Of a DNA stretch of 37,402 nt, positions 1-7,842 are shown piece by piece; the first letter of the stretch is position 1; the number at the start of each line of letters is the position of its first letter. The stretch comes from Myxococcaceae bacterium (GTDB lineage Bacteria; Myxococcota; Myxococcia; Myxococcales; Myxococcaceae): assembly GCA_020247085.1 (NCBI GenBank), contig JADCJJ010000634.1, positions 1-37,402 on the forward strand. Direction: 5' to 3'. The translations under genes and the position numbers were made by a program. The notes below the pieces were generated by a model that did not search any database, had not been told where the DNA came from, and was given only the letters and a program-made list of their open reading frames with translations.

Positions 1-183
1 GCTGGAGGCGCGACGGCGGGCGGCGCGGCTGGCGGTGCGATGGCCGGTGGAACGGCTGGAGGCGCGACGGCTGGTGGAGCGGCTGGCGGTGCGACGGCCG
101 GTGGAACGGCTGGAGGCGCGACGGCCGGTGGAGCGGCTGGCGGCGCGACGGCGGGTGGAGCGGCCGGGGGAGCAGCAGGAGGT
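1..183 (+). repeat. In-frame minisatellite encoding Ala/Gly linker
   Basis: Short imperfect tandem units built from gctggaggcgcgacggc and gctggcggtgcgacggc variants follow one another without a break. They combine into higher-order periods of about 30 bases (10 codons), so copy-number changes stay in frame. The array starts at or before the window edge and ends where the Ig-like domain begins. Confidence 0.85.
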
Positions 184-1485
184 TCCCCGGGGACACCACC
201 CACGTTCACGCTCCAGCCCGTGGCGGCCACCGTTCGCTCTGGCGCACCAGCCTCTTTCGTCGTGGCAGTCACGGGTACCGCGCCGATCACCCTTCAGTGG
301 CGGAAGGCCGTTGGGGCCCTTCCCCCGGCGCTGATCACCGGGGCCATGGGGTCGACCTACACGCTGACCTCTTCGACGCCCTCCGATGACGGGGCGCAGT
401 TCTCCGTCACCGCCACCAACGCCTTCGGGAGCGTGACGTCGAGTGTGGCGACGCTCACCGTGGTATCTCAGCGCCTCGTGGTCGCCAGCAGCGCCGGTGT
501 CCTCATGTGGAACAACCCCCAGAACCTTTCGGTCGCCAGGGCAGCTGACGTGGTGCTGCCGGTCACCGGAGCGCGGGCGGTGACGATGTCAGGCTCGCAG
601 CTCTTCGTCCTCGGCACCTCGGGCGTGACGGTCTTCACTGACGTGCTCGCGGCCACCCCAACGACCGCCCCGGCTTTCGTCGTTCCGCCCTCGGCGCTGA
701 CTCCGACGCCGGCCGAGCAGCCGCGTCGACTGACCCCGGTGTCCGCTGGCGCGGGTGCCGTCGGGCTCTTCGTGTGGGGCCAGGCGGGCGCGTGGTACCT
801 GCCGGCGCCGCTGTCTGCGTCGACGGTGAGCATCGCGGCCTTCCAGCACCCGTGGAATCAGCTCCCGTCCTTCCATCACGCGAGATCAGACGGCACACCC
901 GGCGGTGGGCGGCTCTTCATGGGTCAGATCAGCGGCGCCGGGCTGCTCGCCTGGAACGACCCGACGTTGGCCACCGGAACGCCGGCGCATTCCTTCGCCA
1001 CGCCCGGCGCCAACGTCTGGGCGCTCACGTCGAGCCGCACTCGCCTCGCCGGAGGCGGCTCCTTCGGCGGCGTGGGGTCCCTTACGCCGGGCATCGGGCT
1101 GTGGAACAACCTCATCATGTTCTCCGCGCCGCGCGCTCCTGACGTCATGCTCGCCAGCGCGACGGCGACGTTCTCGTCCAGTGACTTCGTCGCCGACCTG
1201 GCCTCTGACGGGTTCTCGCTGGCAGCCGCGGTCCAGAACCCCGGCGCGAACCGGCTCCTGGTCTGGTCGAACGTCGAGGCGGCGACGGCGACGACGACCC
1301 CGAACTACTCGGGCACCGTGTCGTCGCAGCCGCGTCGCGTCGTGGTGGCTGGGGCGCGGACCTACGTGCTCACGAGTACCACCATCGAGGTGTTCAGCCA
1401 GCCCATCGCCGGGTCTCTCCTGCTCAACGTCGTCACGCTCGGCGGCAGCACCGTGTCCTTCTCGGACCTGGCGGTGACCTTCTGA
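1..1485 (+). CDS. Surface protein with Ala/Gly repeat, Ig-like domain and propeller-like region (5' partial)
   Basis: The frame is open from base 1, so the start and any signal peptide lie to the left of the window. The first ~60 codons are Ala/Gly/Thr repeats (AGGATAGGAAGG type), a flexible linker. Next, at about nt 190-465, comes an immunoglobulin-like beta domain with the usual Trp (LQWRKA) and a late DDGAQFSVTATNAFGS stretch, as in bacterial I-set-like domains. The remaining ~340 residues contain recurring units such as LLVWSN, GLWNN and MWNNP spaced through the sequence, which suggests a beta-propeller-like fold. There is no catalytic motif. Architecture and linker match myxobacterial exported surface proteins; binding or adhesion is inference. 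The stop is followed by a 51-nt gap to the next gene. Confidence 0.85.
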   Translation, partial: AGGATAGGAAGGAMAGGTAGGATAGGAAGGATAGGTAGGATAGGAAGGATAGGAAGGAAGGSPGTPPTFTLQPVAATVRSGAPASFVVAVTGTAPITLQWRKAVGALPPALITGAMGSTYTLTSSTPSDDGAQFSVTATNAFGSVTSSVATLTVVSQRLVVASSAGVLMWNNPQNLSVARAADVVLPVTGARAVTMSGSQLFVLGTSGVTVFTDVLAATPTTAPAFVVPPSALTPTPAEQPRRLTPVSAGAGAVGLFVWGQAGAWYLPAPLSASTVSIAAFQHPWNQLPSFHHARSDGTPGGGRLFMGQISGAGLLAWNDPTLATGTPAHSFATPGANVWALTSSRTRLAGGGSFGGVGSLTPGIGLWNNLIMFSAPRAPDVMLASATATFSSSDFVADLASDGFSLAAAVQNPGANRLLVWSNVEAATATTTPNYSGTVSSQPRRVVVAGARTYVLTSTTIEVFSQPIAGSLLLNVVTLGGSTVSFSDLAVTF

Positions 1486-1536
1486 CGAACCGCCCTCAGG
1501 CGTGCGGGCGCGGGAACCTGGCGTTACGCACCGGGC

Positions 1537-2055
1537 ATGCTCGACACGCGGCGGGTGCTCAAGATCTTCCATGAGCTCAGCTCCGCTGGCGTCATCGGCG
1601 CCATCGCGGCGAACATGGTGCTCCTGAGCGTCGCCTCGCTGTCGAACGTCGGCGAGTACCTGGTGGTGCGCCGGAGCATGGACGCCATCGCGCGGCTGGT
1701 GCTGTTGCCCTCCATCGGCGTCGTGCTGTTCACCGGCGTGCTCGCCATCGCGGTGCATCGGCCCTTTCACGGCGCCGGGTGGGCCTGGCTCAAGGCCATC
1801 TTCGGCGTGTCGATGCTCGAGGGCACGCTCGGCGCCGTGAACGCCACCGCCCGCGAGGGCCTGCAGCTCGCCGAGCAGATCGCCGCCGGAAAGGCCGAGC
1901 CGAGCGCGATGAACGACGTGCTCCGCCACGAGTGGGCCGGCATGTGGGTGGTGCTGACGCTGTCGATCTTCAACATCGTCATCGGCGTCTGGCGCCCGAA
2001 GCTCCAGCGCGCGAACCGCGGGGCGGCCGCGTCACCCACCGGCCCGACTGCGTAA
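1537..2055 (+). CDS. Small integral membrane protein, unknown function
   Basis: 172 residues. Hydrophobic segments lie at about residues 14-36, 52-73 and 132-152, with a fourth weaker one around 81-101, so three or four membrane spans are likely. A soluble helix-rich stretch (about 104-131) precedes the last span, and the C-terminus is Arg/Ala/Pro-rich and probably cytoplasmic. It faintly resembles the DUF2269-type predicted integral membrane proteins, but I cannot confirm that from sequence alone. The ribosome site is weak (gcaccgggc before ATG), so the start is chosen because it gives the complete first span. It is followed 66 nt later by accD on the same strand, but there is no functional link visible. 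Confidence 0.75.
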   Translation: MLDTRRVLKIFHELSSAGVIGAIAANMVLLSVASLSNVGEYLVVRRSMDAIARLVLLPSIGVVLFTGVLAIAVHRPFHGAGWAWLKAIFGVSMLEGTLGAVNATAREGLQLAEQIAAGKAEPSAMNDVLRHEWAGMWVVLTLSIFNIVIGVWRPKLQRANRGAAASPTGPTA

Positions 2056-2121
2056 CGCGCTTCGCACCATCGGCCTCCAACGGGCTTGAGCGCACGCAGG
2101 CCGGGGACTACGAGCGCGCGC

Positions 2122-2985
2122 ATGTCGTGGTACGCCAAGAAGAAGCCGAAGATTGCCACCACCGCCGAGGTGGACGAGGTCGAGCAGCGCAGCGCCCCGA
2201 GCCGCATGGAGGGCCTGTGGGTCAAGTGTGATGCCTGCGGCGAGATCCTGCTGCGCGAAGAGCTCGAGCGCGCCTTGAACGTGTGCCAGTCGTGCAACCA
2301 CCACATGCCCTGGAACGCGCGGGCCCGGCTGCTCGCGCTGTGTGACGAGGGCTCGTTCGAGGAGCACGACGAGGCCCTCGAGCCGCAGGACCCGCTGGGT
2401 TTCTCGGACTCGAAGAAGTATCGCGACCGCATCAAATCGACGAAGAAGGCGCTCGGCGAGAACGACGCCTTCGTGTCCGGCACCGCCCGCATCGACGGCC
2501 ACCACGTCAGCGTCGGCGCTTTCCTCTTCGAGTTCATGGGCGGCTCGATGGGCAGCGTCGTCGGAGAGAAGGTCGCCCGGGTGTTCGAGCGCGCCCGTGA
2601 GCTCGACGTGCCCGCGATCGTCTTCTCGGCCTCGGGTGGTGCCCGCATGCAGGAGGGGATCTTTTCGCTGATGCAGATGGCGAAGACCTGCGCGGCCATC
2701 AACCGCTTCCGCGAGGTCCGCAAGCCCTACGTCTCGGTCATGCTCCACCCGACGACCGGCGGCGTCGCGGCGTCGTTCTCGTGGTTGGGCGACGTGATCC
2801 TCGCCGAGCCGCGGGCGCTGATCGGCTTCGCCGGCCCGCGCGTCATCGAGCAGACGATTCGCCAGAAGCTGCCCGAGGGCTTCCAGCGCTCCGAGTTCCT
2901 GCTCGAGCACGGAATGATCGACGCCATCGTGCAGCGGAAGGACCTGCGCGCGAAGCTGTCGCAGATCATCGGCCTGCTCGGCTGA
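2122..2985 (+). CDS. accD: Acetyl-CoA carboxylase carboxyltransferase subunit beta
   Basis: AccD with AccA transfers the carboxyl group from carboxybiotin to acetyl-CoA, giving malonyl-CoA for fatty-acid synthesis in the cytoplasm. The 287-residue product has the N-terminal four-Cys zinc ribbon (C36, C39, C55, C58: KCDACGE and VCQSCNH) followed by the crotonase-like carboxyltransferase core with SGGARMQEG and the TTGGVAASF segment. Length and motifs are full and normal. The start is set at the ATG before SWYAKKK because family members begin close to the zinc ribbon; an upstream in-frame ATG at 2086 would add 12 atypical residues. folC begins 14 nt after the stop, the accD-folC adjacency also known in E. 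coli, so the two are probably cotranscribed. Confidence 0.97.
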   Translation: MSWYAKKKPKIATTAEVDEVEQRSAPSRMEGLWVKCDACGEILLREELERALNVCQSCNHHMPWNARARLLALCDEGSFEEHDEALEPQDPLGFSDSKKYRDRIKSTKKALGENDAFVSGTARIDGHHVSVGAFLFEFMGGSMGSVVGEKVARVFERARELDVPAIVFSASGGARMQEGIFSLMQMAKTCAAINRFREVRKPYVSVMLHPTTGGVAASFSWLGDVILAEPRALIGFAGPRVIEQTIRQKLPEGFQRSEFLLEHGMIDAIVQRKDLRAKLSQIIGLLG

Positions 2986-2999
2986 CGGGCGCGCGACCG

Positions 3000-4661
3000 A
3001 TGCCCCCCGCCGAGGCGCTCGCGTACCTCGCCTCGCTCGCGCCCTCGACGATTCGCCTTGGGCTCGAGCGCGTCGAGGCGGCCCTCGAGCGCCTGGGGCA
3101 CCCGGAGCGCCGCTTCCCGTCCATTCACGTTGCCGGCACGAACGGGAAGGGTTCGACCTGCGCCATGCTCGCCTCGTGCCTGGGGCAGCGCTACCGGGTG
3201 GGCTTCTACTCGTCGCCGCACCTCGTCCGGGTGAACGAGCGGTTCCGCGTCGACGGCCGGCCGATCGACGACGCCACGCTCGCCCTCCGCATCGAGGACT
3301 TGCGGGCGCGGCTCGGCGAGGCGCACGGGCTCACGTACTTCGAGTTCGGCACGGTGCTGGCGTTCTGGCACTTCGCCGAGGAGGCCGTGGACGTAGCCGT
3401 CGTCGAGACCGGCCTGGGCGGGCGGCTCGACGCCACGTCAACCTGCGCGCCCTGCGTCACCGCCATCACCTCGATCGACTTCGATCACGTCGAGTACCTC
3501 GGCTCCACGCTGCCGGCCATCGCGCTCGAGAAGGCGGGCATCGTCAAGGGCGGCGTGCCGCTCGTGGTGGCCCGGCCGACGCCCGAGGTCCTCGCGGTGT
3601 TCGAGCGCGTCACCAGGGCGCGAGGGAGCCCGCTCGTCGTCGAGGGCCGAGACGTGGCGTTCCACGCGGGGACCTTCCGGGGGGAGCGCGGGTCCGTCAG
3701 CGGGTTGTCACTGCCGCTGCGGGGGCTCCACCAGGAGCAGAACGCCGGCGTGGCGCTGGCCTGCCTCGAGCGCTTACGGGAGCAGCTCCCCTTGACCGAC
3801 GACGAGCTGCGGCGTGGGCTGGCGCACACCCGCTGGCCCGGCCGGCTCGAAGAGGTCGACGGCGACCCCACGCTGCTCCTCGACGGCGCGCACAACCCCG
3901 CGGGGGCCGAGGTGCTGGCGCAGGCGCTCGAGCGCTCGTACGCCGGGCGGCCGCTCCACCTCGTCTTCGGCGTCTTCGCCGACAAGGACGCCGAGCCGAT
4001 GATGCGGCGCGTGTTCCCCCTCGCCGCCCGCGTGGTGCTGACGCCGCTCCACAGCCCCCGGTCGAAGGACCCGGCGTCGTACGTCGGGCTCGCCGAGCGC
4101 CTCTGCCAGCGCGTCGCCGTCGCCGCCACGGTGCCGCGCGCGCTCGCCGAGGCCATCGCGGGCGCCGAGCGCGGGGCCGTCGTCGTCGTCGCCGGCTCGC
4201 TCCACCTCGTCGGAGAGGCCCTCGCGTCGCTCGAGGCCGACTTCGAGGCGCTGGTGGAGCGCCTGGCGCGCTTCGAGCCGCTCGACGACGTCGAGGCCAC
4301 CGCGCGGGCCCTCGACGCGGCGCTCGCGTCGGGGCGGCCGGCGTTCGACCCGCCGCGGTTCCGCGCCGCGGCCCTCTCGCTCCTCGAGCGCTTCCCCGAC
4401 GCCGAGCTCGGCGCCCCCGGCCCGCTCGTGCACGCCCTCGAGCGAATGACGGTGCCCGACGACGAACTCGCCGCCTCGCTCGCGCGGCAGCCGACGTTCC
4501 CGACCGTCTCGATGGTGAACCGCGCGATGAACCTCACCGACGATTCCGCCCGCCTGGCGCGGCTGCGCGCGCTGCTCGAGGGCGCCGCCGCCCACCCGCG
4601 CTCCGCCGACTGGGTTCGCACGGCCGCCGACCGCTACCTGGCGCACCAGGCCGCCCGTTGA
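3000..4661 (+). CDS. folC: Folylpolyglutamate synthase / dihydrofolate synthase with C-terminal extension
   Basis: FolC adds glutamate to dihydropteroate and to reduced folates using ATP. The P-loop (GTNGKGS, residues 46-52) and the Mur-ligase-type core are plain: SSPHLVRVNER, the ETGLGGRLDATS segment, and LLDGAHNPAG in the C-terminal Rossmann-like half. The catalytic part ends near residue 408 (VVVVAGSLHLVGEAL), the usual end of the family at about 420 residues. A further ~145 residues follow, Ala/Leu/Arg/Glu-rich and predicted helical, with no motif I recognise. The extension keeps codon usage like the rest, so it is a real part of the frame rather than run-on. The start follows accD by 14 nt, and grpE starts 33 nt downstream, so all three may form one transcript. 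Confidence 0.95.
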   Translation: MPPAEALAYLASLAPSTIRLGLERVEAALERLGHPERRFPSIHVAGTNGKGSTCAMLASCLGQRYRVGFYSSPHLVRVNERFRVDGRPIDDATLALRIEDLRARLGEAHGLTYFEFGTVLAFWHFAEEAVDVAVVETGLGGRLDATSTCAPCVTAITSIDFDHVEYLGSTLPAIALEKAGIVKGGVPLVVARPTPEVLAVFERVTRARGSPLVVEGRDVAFHAGTFRGERGSVSGLSLPLRGLHQEQNAGVALACLERLREQLPLTDDELRRGLAHTRWPGRLEEVDGDPTLLLDGAHNPAGAEVLAQALERSYAGRPLHLVFGVFADKDAEPMMRRVFPLAARVVLTPLHSPRSKDPASYVGLAERLCQRVAVAATVPRALAEAIAGAERGAVVVVAGSLHLVGEALASLEADFEALVERLARFEPLDDVEATARALDAALASGRPAFDPPRFRAAALSLLERFPDAELGAPGPLVHALERMTVPDDELAASLARQPTFPTVSMVNRAMNLTDDSARLARLRALLEGAAAHPRSADWVRTAADRYLAHQAAR

Positions 4662-4694
4662 CAGGTCGAGGCCCCCGGTTACCTTGGCGCCGCC

Positions 4695-5342
4695 ATGAGT
4701 GACACCGTCGAGAAACCTTCTGGCGAAAAGCCCGCCCCTTCCGTGAAGGTCAACGATCGGCGCCGCGTGCGCGACGACGTCGACGCAGTCGGCACCGAGC
4801 CGGGCCAGCCTGCGCCTTCCGCGAGCGCGTCGCCCGCCGCTCCGGCCACCGAGGCGCCCGCGGGCGAGGCGCAGCGGCTCCACGCCGAGCTCGATGCGGC
4901 GCGCAAGCGCGTCGACGAGCTGGCTCGTGGGCTCCAGCACAGCGAGGCCGAGCGCGAGGCCTTCAAGCAGCGCCTGACACGCGAGCGCGACCAGCTGCTC
5001 GACCTCGAGAAGGGCAAGGTCGCCATGGTGCTGCTCGAGAGCCTCGATGACCTCGAGCTCTGCCTTTCGGCGCCTGACGGCTCGCCGCTGTACCAGGGCG
5101 TTCGGCTCATTCGCGACGGGCTGGTGCGAAAGGCCATCGACTTCGGCCTCGAGCGCGTCGAGCTGTTGGGCACCACGTACGATCCGAACCTCGCCGAGGC
5201 CTCCGACATGGAGGTCTGCGCCACCGAGGCCGACGACATGAAGGTGGTCGCGGTCTCGAAGGCCGCCTGGCGGCTCAAGGGCCGGGTGCTTCGGCCCGGG
5301 CGCGTGAAGGTGCTGCGCTTCGTGAAGCCGGCCGAGGCCTGA
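4695..5342 (+). CDS. grpE: Nucleotide exchange factor GrpE
   Basis: GrpE releases ADP from DnaK and so drives the Hsp70 cycle in the cytoplasm. The 215-residue protein has a disordered Ala/Pro-rich N-terminus (1-55), a long coiled coil (about 56-120; ELDAARKRVDELARG, then ERDQLLDLEK), and the C-terminal beta-domain with the family end motif (AWRLKGRVLRPGRVKV). The usual FRNF segment is replaced by FKQRLTRERDQ, so it is a diverged member. Its partner dnaK lies 28 kb away at 32.9 kb and has its own promoter; no dnaJ is visible near either. ATG chosen because it gives a normal N-terminus. Confidence 0.93.
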   Translation: MSDTVEKPSGEKPAPSVKVNDRRRVRDDVDAVGTEPGQPAPSASASPAAPATEAPAGEAQRLHAELDAARKRVDELARGLQHSEAEREAFKQRLTRERDQLLDLEKGKVAMVLLESLDDLELCLSAPDGSPLYQGVRLIRDGLVRKAIDFGLERVELLGTTYDPNLAEASDMEVCATEADDMKVVAVSKAAWRLKGRVLRPGRVKVLRFVKPAEA

Positions 5343-5348
5343 CGCGGT

Positions 5349-5362
5349 GGGGCCCGGGCCCC
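5349..5362. other. Perfect 14-bp palindrome between grpE and the HtrA gene
   Basis: GGGGCCCGGGCCCC is a perfect two-fold palindrome just after the grpE stop. It could fold as a hairpin in RNA, but the loop would be too tight and no T-run follows, so it is not a good intrinsic terminator. A protein-binding site is possible but unsupported. Confidence 0.3.
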
Positions 5363-5437
5363 TGTCGACGAGGCCCCGCGGTCGAGACGCCGCCGACGAG
5401 GCGTGACGGGCAAGGACTTTTCGAGTCAAGTGGTCCG

Positions 5438-6826
5438 GTGCGAGTCGTCGTCCTGACCTTGCTCGTCGCCGCCCCGGCCACGGCTGACGAACTCCGAGAC
5501 TGGGCCCGCGCGAAGGTGCGCGCGCAGCGGGAGGGCCTGGAGGCGCGGACGGCCGAGGCCCCGGCCGAGCCAGACGAGGGTGGGGCGCCTACCGCCTGGC
5601 GTGAGCGCACCATCATCCCCTTCTGGAAGGAGCGGCTCCCCGGCGGGCCTTCGCTCGTTCCCTCCTTCACGCCGCCGGCCTCGCTCGCGCCGCTGGTGCG
5701 GGCCGTGCGGGCGGGCGTCGTCAATTTGTCGACGAAGAACGAGGGGCCGTCGAAGAGCCTGGGGTCGGGGTTCCTCATCACCGCTGATGGGCTCGTCGTC
5801 ACCAACCACCACGTCATCGAGCGGGCCCAGTCCATCGTGTGCCGGCTCGCTGACGGGCGCGCCTTCGGGGCGAGCGTCGTCGGGCGTGACGCCGAGACCG
5901 ACCTCGCGTTGCTGCGGCTCGACGGCGCCGCCGACCTGCCGACGGTCACCCTCGGCGACTCGGATCAGCTTGAGGTGGGAGACTGGGTCGTCGCCATCGG
6001 CAACCCGTTCGGCCTCGACACGTCGGTCACCCACGGCCTCGTCTCGGCGCGCGAGCGCATCATCGGCGTGGGGCCCTTCGACGACTTCCTGCAGATCGAC
6101 GCGCTCATCAACCCGGGGAACTCAGGCGGGCCGATCTTCGACCTGCGCGGGTACGTCATCGGCGTCACCTCGGCGGTGATGAGCCAGGGCCAGGGGGTGG
6201 GCTTCGCGGTGCCCATCAACCTCGTCAAGGACCTGCTGCCGAACCTGCGCGACCAGGGCACGCCGGTGCGGGGCTGGCTGGGGGTGACGATCGCCGAGCT
6301 GCGCGACGGCGCGCCGAGCGACGCGGTGGTGGCCGAGGTCTACCCGGGCTCACCGGCGGCGAGGGGGGGAATCAGAGTGGGCGACCGGCTCGTGTCGGTC
6401 AACGGGCGACCGGTCGACCGCTATCAGCAGCTGCTGCGTCGCATCGCCGTGCAGGGCCCCGGCGTGATGGTGCGCCTCGGGGTGCTGCGCGACGGCAAGG
6501 CGCTCACCGTGCAGGCGCTGCTGTCGGCGCGCCCGGCGGCCGGGCCCGCGCCGCGTCTGGAGGGGCGCGTCGACGGCCTCGGGCTGGTGCTCGCCGAACT
6601 CGAGCCCGGGCCGGGCATGCGCGTCGAGGCGGTGGACCCGGGCGGCGTGGCCGAGGCCGCCGGGCTCGCGGTTGGAGACGTGGTGGTCGAGGTGAACCGC
6701 ACGCCATGCCGCTCGCTGGGGCAGATGCAGGCCCTCGTCGCCGGCGCTCCCGCGGGCGAGGCGGTGCTCCTCAAGGTCACGCGCAAGGACGCCTCGCGCT
6801 ACGTCGCGCTCAAGCGGCGCGGCTAG
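5438..6826 (+). CDS. HtrA/DegP-like serine protease with two PDZ domains
   Basis: A periplasmic quality-control protease of the S1C family. The 462-residue product starts with a short signal peptide (hydrophobic VVVLTLLVAAPATA, likely cut after Ala16), then a charged linker, and a trypsin-like domain from about residue 85. The triad is visible: His125 in TNHHVIE, Asp155 in AETDLALL, Ser229 in NPGNSGGP. Two PDZ domains follow, at about 272-360 (RGWLGVTIAEL, then GSPAARGGIRVGDRLVSVNG) and 375-460 (second DPGGVAEAAGLAVGDVVVEVN). The start is GTG, chosen because it begins the signal peptide; AAGGA lies about 22 nt upstream, which is too far for ideal spacing. Its stop is 7 nt from the stop of the convergent tcdA gene. 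Two PDZ domains make it DegP/DegQ-like rather than DegS-like. Confidence 0.95.
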   Translation: MRVVVLTLLVAAPATADELRDWARAKVRAQREGLEARTAEAPAEPDEGGAPTAWRERTIIPFWKERLPGGPSLVPSFTPPASLAPLVRAVRAGVVNLSTKNEGPSKSLGSGFLITADGLVVTNHHVIERAQSIVCRLADGRAFGASVVGRDAETDLALLRLDGAADLPTVTLGDSDQLEVGDWVVAIGNPFGLDTSVTHGLVSARERIIGVGPFDDFLQIDALINPGNSGGPIFDLRGYVIGVTSAVMSQGQGVGFAVPINLVKDLLPNLRDQGTPVRGWLGVTIAELRDGAPSDAVVAEVYPGSPAARGGIRVGDRLVSVNGRPVDRYQQLLRRIAVQGPGVMVRLGVLRDGKALTVQALLSARPAAGPAPRLEGRVDGLGLVLAELEPGPGMRVEAVDPGGVAEAAGLAVGDVVVEVNRTPCRSLGQMQALVAGAPAGEAVLLKVTRKDASRYVALKRRG

Positions 6827-6833
6827 GGCGGCG

Positions 6834-7691
6834 CTACCGCCCCTGCGCGAGGCGGCGCACGACGACGCCGGCGATCTGCATGCCGAAGACGCTGGTGACG
6901 AAGGCCACCGAGCCGTCGATCTGGTTCCGGTGCTCGCAGCTGTGGAAGTCATTCTCGCCCTGCGGGCAGACGCACATGAAGCCGCCGTGCTGCTCGTCGT
7001 AGTGCACGGTGTGCGGGTCGCGCCGCGGCTCGATCGAGTACACCGCCGTGACGCCCGTCGGCTTCGAGGTGTCGTGGCCGTACTTGCGCTTGAGCAGCTT
7101 GCGCACGTCCTTCGCGAACGGGTCCATGTGGGTCTCGCACAGGTCCTCGACGCGAATGGCGGTGGGGTCGAGCCGCCCGGCGGCCCCCATCGAGCTGACG
7201 ACCGGGTACCCGCGCCGCAGACACTCGTGGAGCAGGTTCAGCTTGGCCTTCACGTTGTCGATGGCATCGACGACGAAGTCGTAGGGGCCTGCGAGGAGCG
7301 CCTCGGCACGCTCCTCGCGGTAGAAGTCGACCACTGGCGTGACCTGAACGTCGGGGTTGATGCTGCGGCACCGCTGGGCCATCAGTTCGGCCTTGGGCTT
7401 GCCGACGGTGCTCGTGGTGGCGTGGAGCTGGCGGTTCGAGTTCGTCACGCACACCAGGTCGAAGTCGACGACGGTGAGCCTCCCGACGCCGCTGCGAACG
7501 AGACCTTCGACGGCGAAGCTCCCGACGCCGCCGAGGCCGAAGACGGCGACGTGAGCGCCCTGCAGGCGCTTCATCGCGGCGTCGCCGAGGAGGCGGCCGG
7601 TGCGGTCGAAGCGGCGGTGCAGGCGAAAGGGTCGCTCGCCGGGCGGCGGCGCGGGCGCAGGCTGGCCCTGCGGGGTCGGCGTGGAGTCCAT
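6834..7691 (-). CDS. tcdA: tRNA threonylcarbamoyladenosine dehydratase (TcdA/CsdL)
   Basis: TcdA is an E1-like ATP-dependent enzyme that cyclises t6A37 to ct6A in tRNAs reading ANN codons. The 285-residue product has the ThiF/MoeB nucleotide-binding motif (GLGGVGS, 52-58), the acidic pair VVDFD (74-78), and the TNSNRQLHA motif with its Asn and Arg residues, then AIDNVKAK and the characteristic SSMGAAGRLDPT segment. The C-terminal half has the family end MCVCPQG and the final hydrophobic helix. The first ~20 residues are a Pro/Ala-rich tail not seen in most members. The start is the ATG of MDSTP; an open frame continues upstream but runs into the divergent rhomboid gene and looks non-coding. 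It is a stand-alone gene, convergent with the protease. Confidence 0.93.
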   Translation of the reverse strand: MDSTPTPQGQPAPAPPPGERPFRLHRRFDRTGRLLGDAAMKRLQGAHVAVFGLGGVGSFAVEGLVRSGVGRLTVVDFDLVCVTNSNRQLHATTSTVGKPKAELMAQRCRSINPDVQVTPVVDFYREERAEALLAGPYDFVVDAIDNVKAKLNLLHECLRRGYPVVSSMGAAGRLDPTAIRVEDLCETHMDPFAKDVRKLLKRKYGHDTSKPTGVTAVYSIEPRRDPHTVHYDEQHGGFMCVCPQGENDFHSCEHRNQIDGSVAFVTSVFGMQIAGVVVRRLAQGR

Positions 7692-7842
7692 GAGGGCGTC
7701 TTTGCCCGACCCGGCCCCCGGCTGGCAACCCGCCACGCCTCGCCGTTGGGGCCCGGCCGGCGTCCGGCGCTCCCTGCCGGCCTGAAGGGCGGGCGTCTTT
7801 GCCGGGCGAGGGTGGCTCGAGCGCGGTACAGAGCGCATCAAC

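Noticed and set aside
886-5429. Long open frames on the minus strand opposite accD, folC and grpE
   Set aside because: They are antisense of clear genes in a GC-rich genome, with His/Arg/Asp/Gly-rich text and no family pattern.
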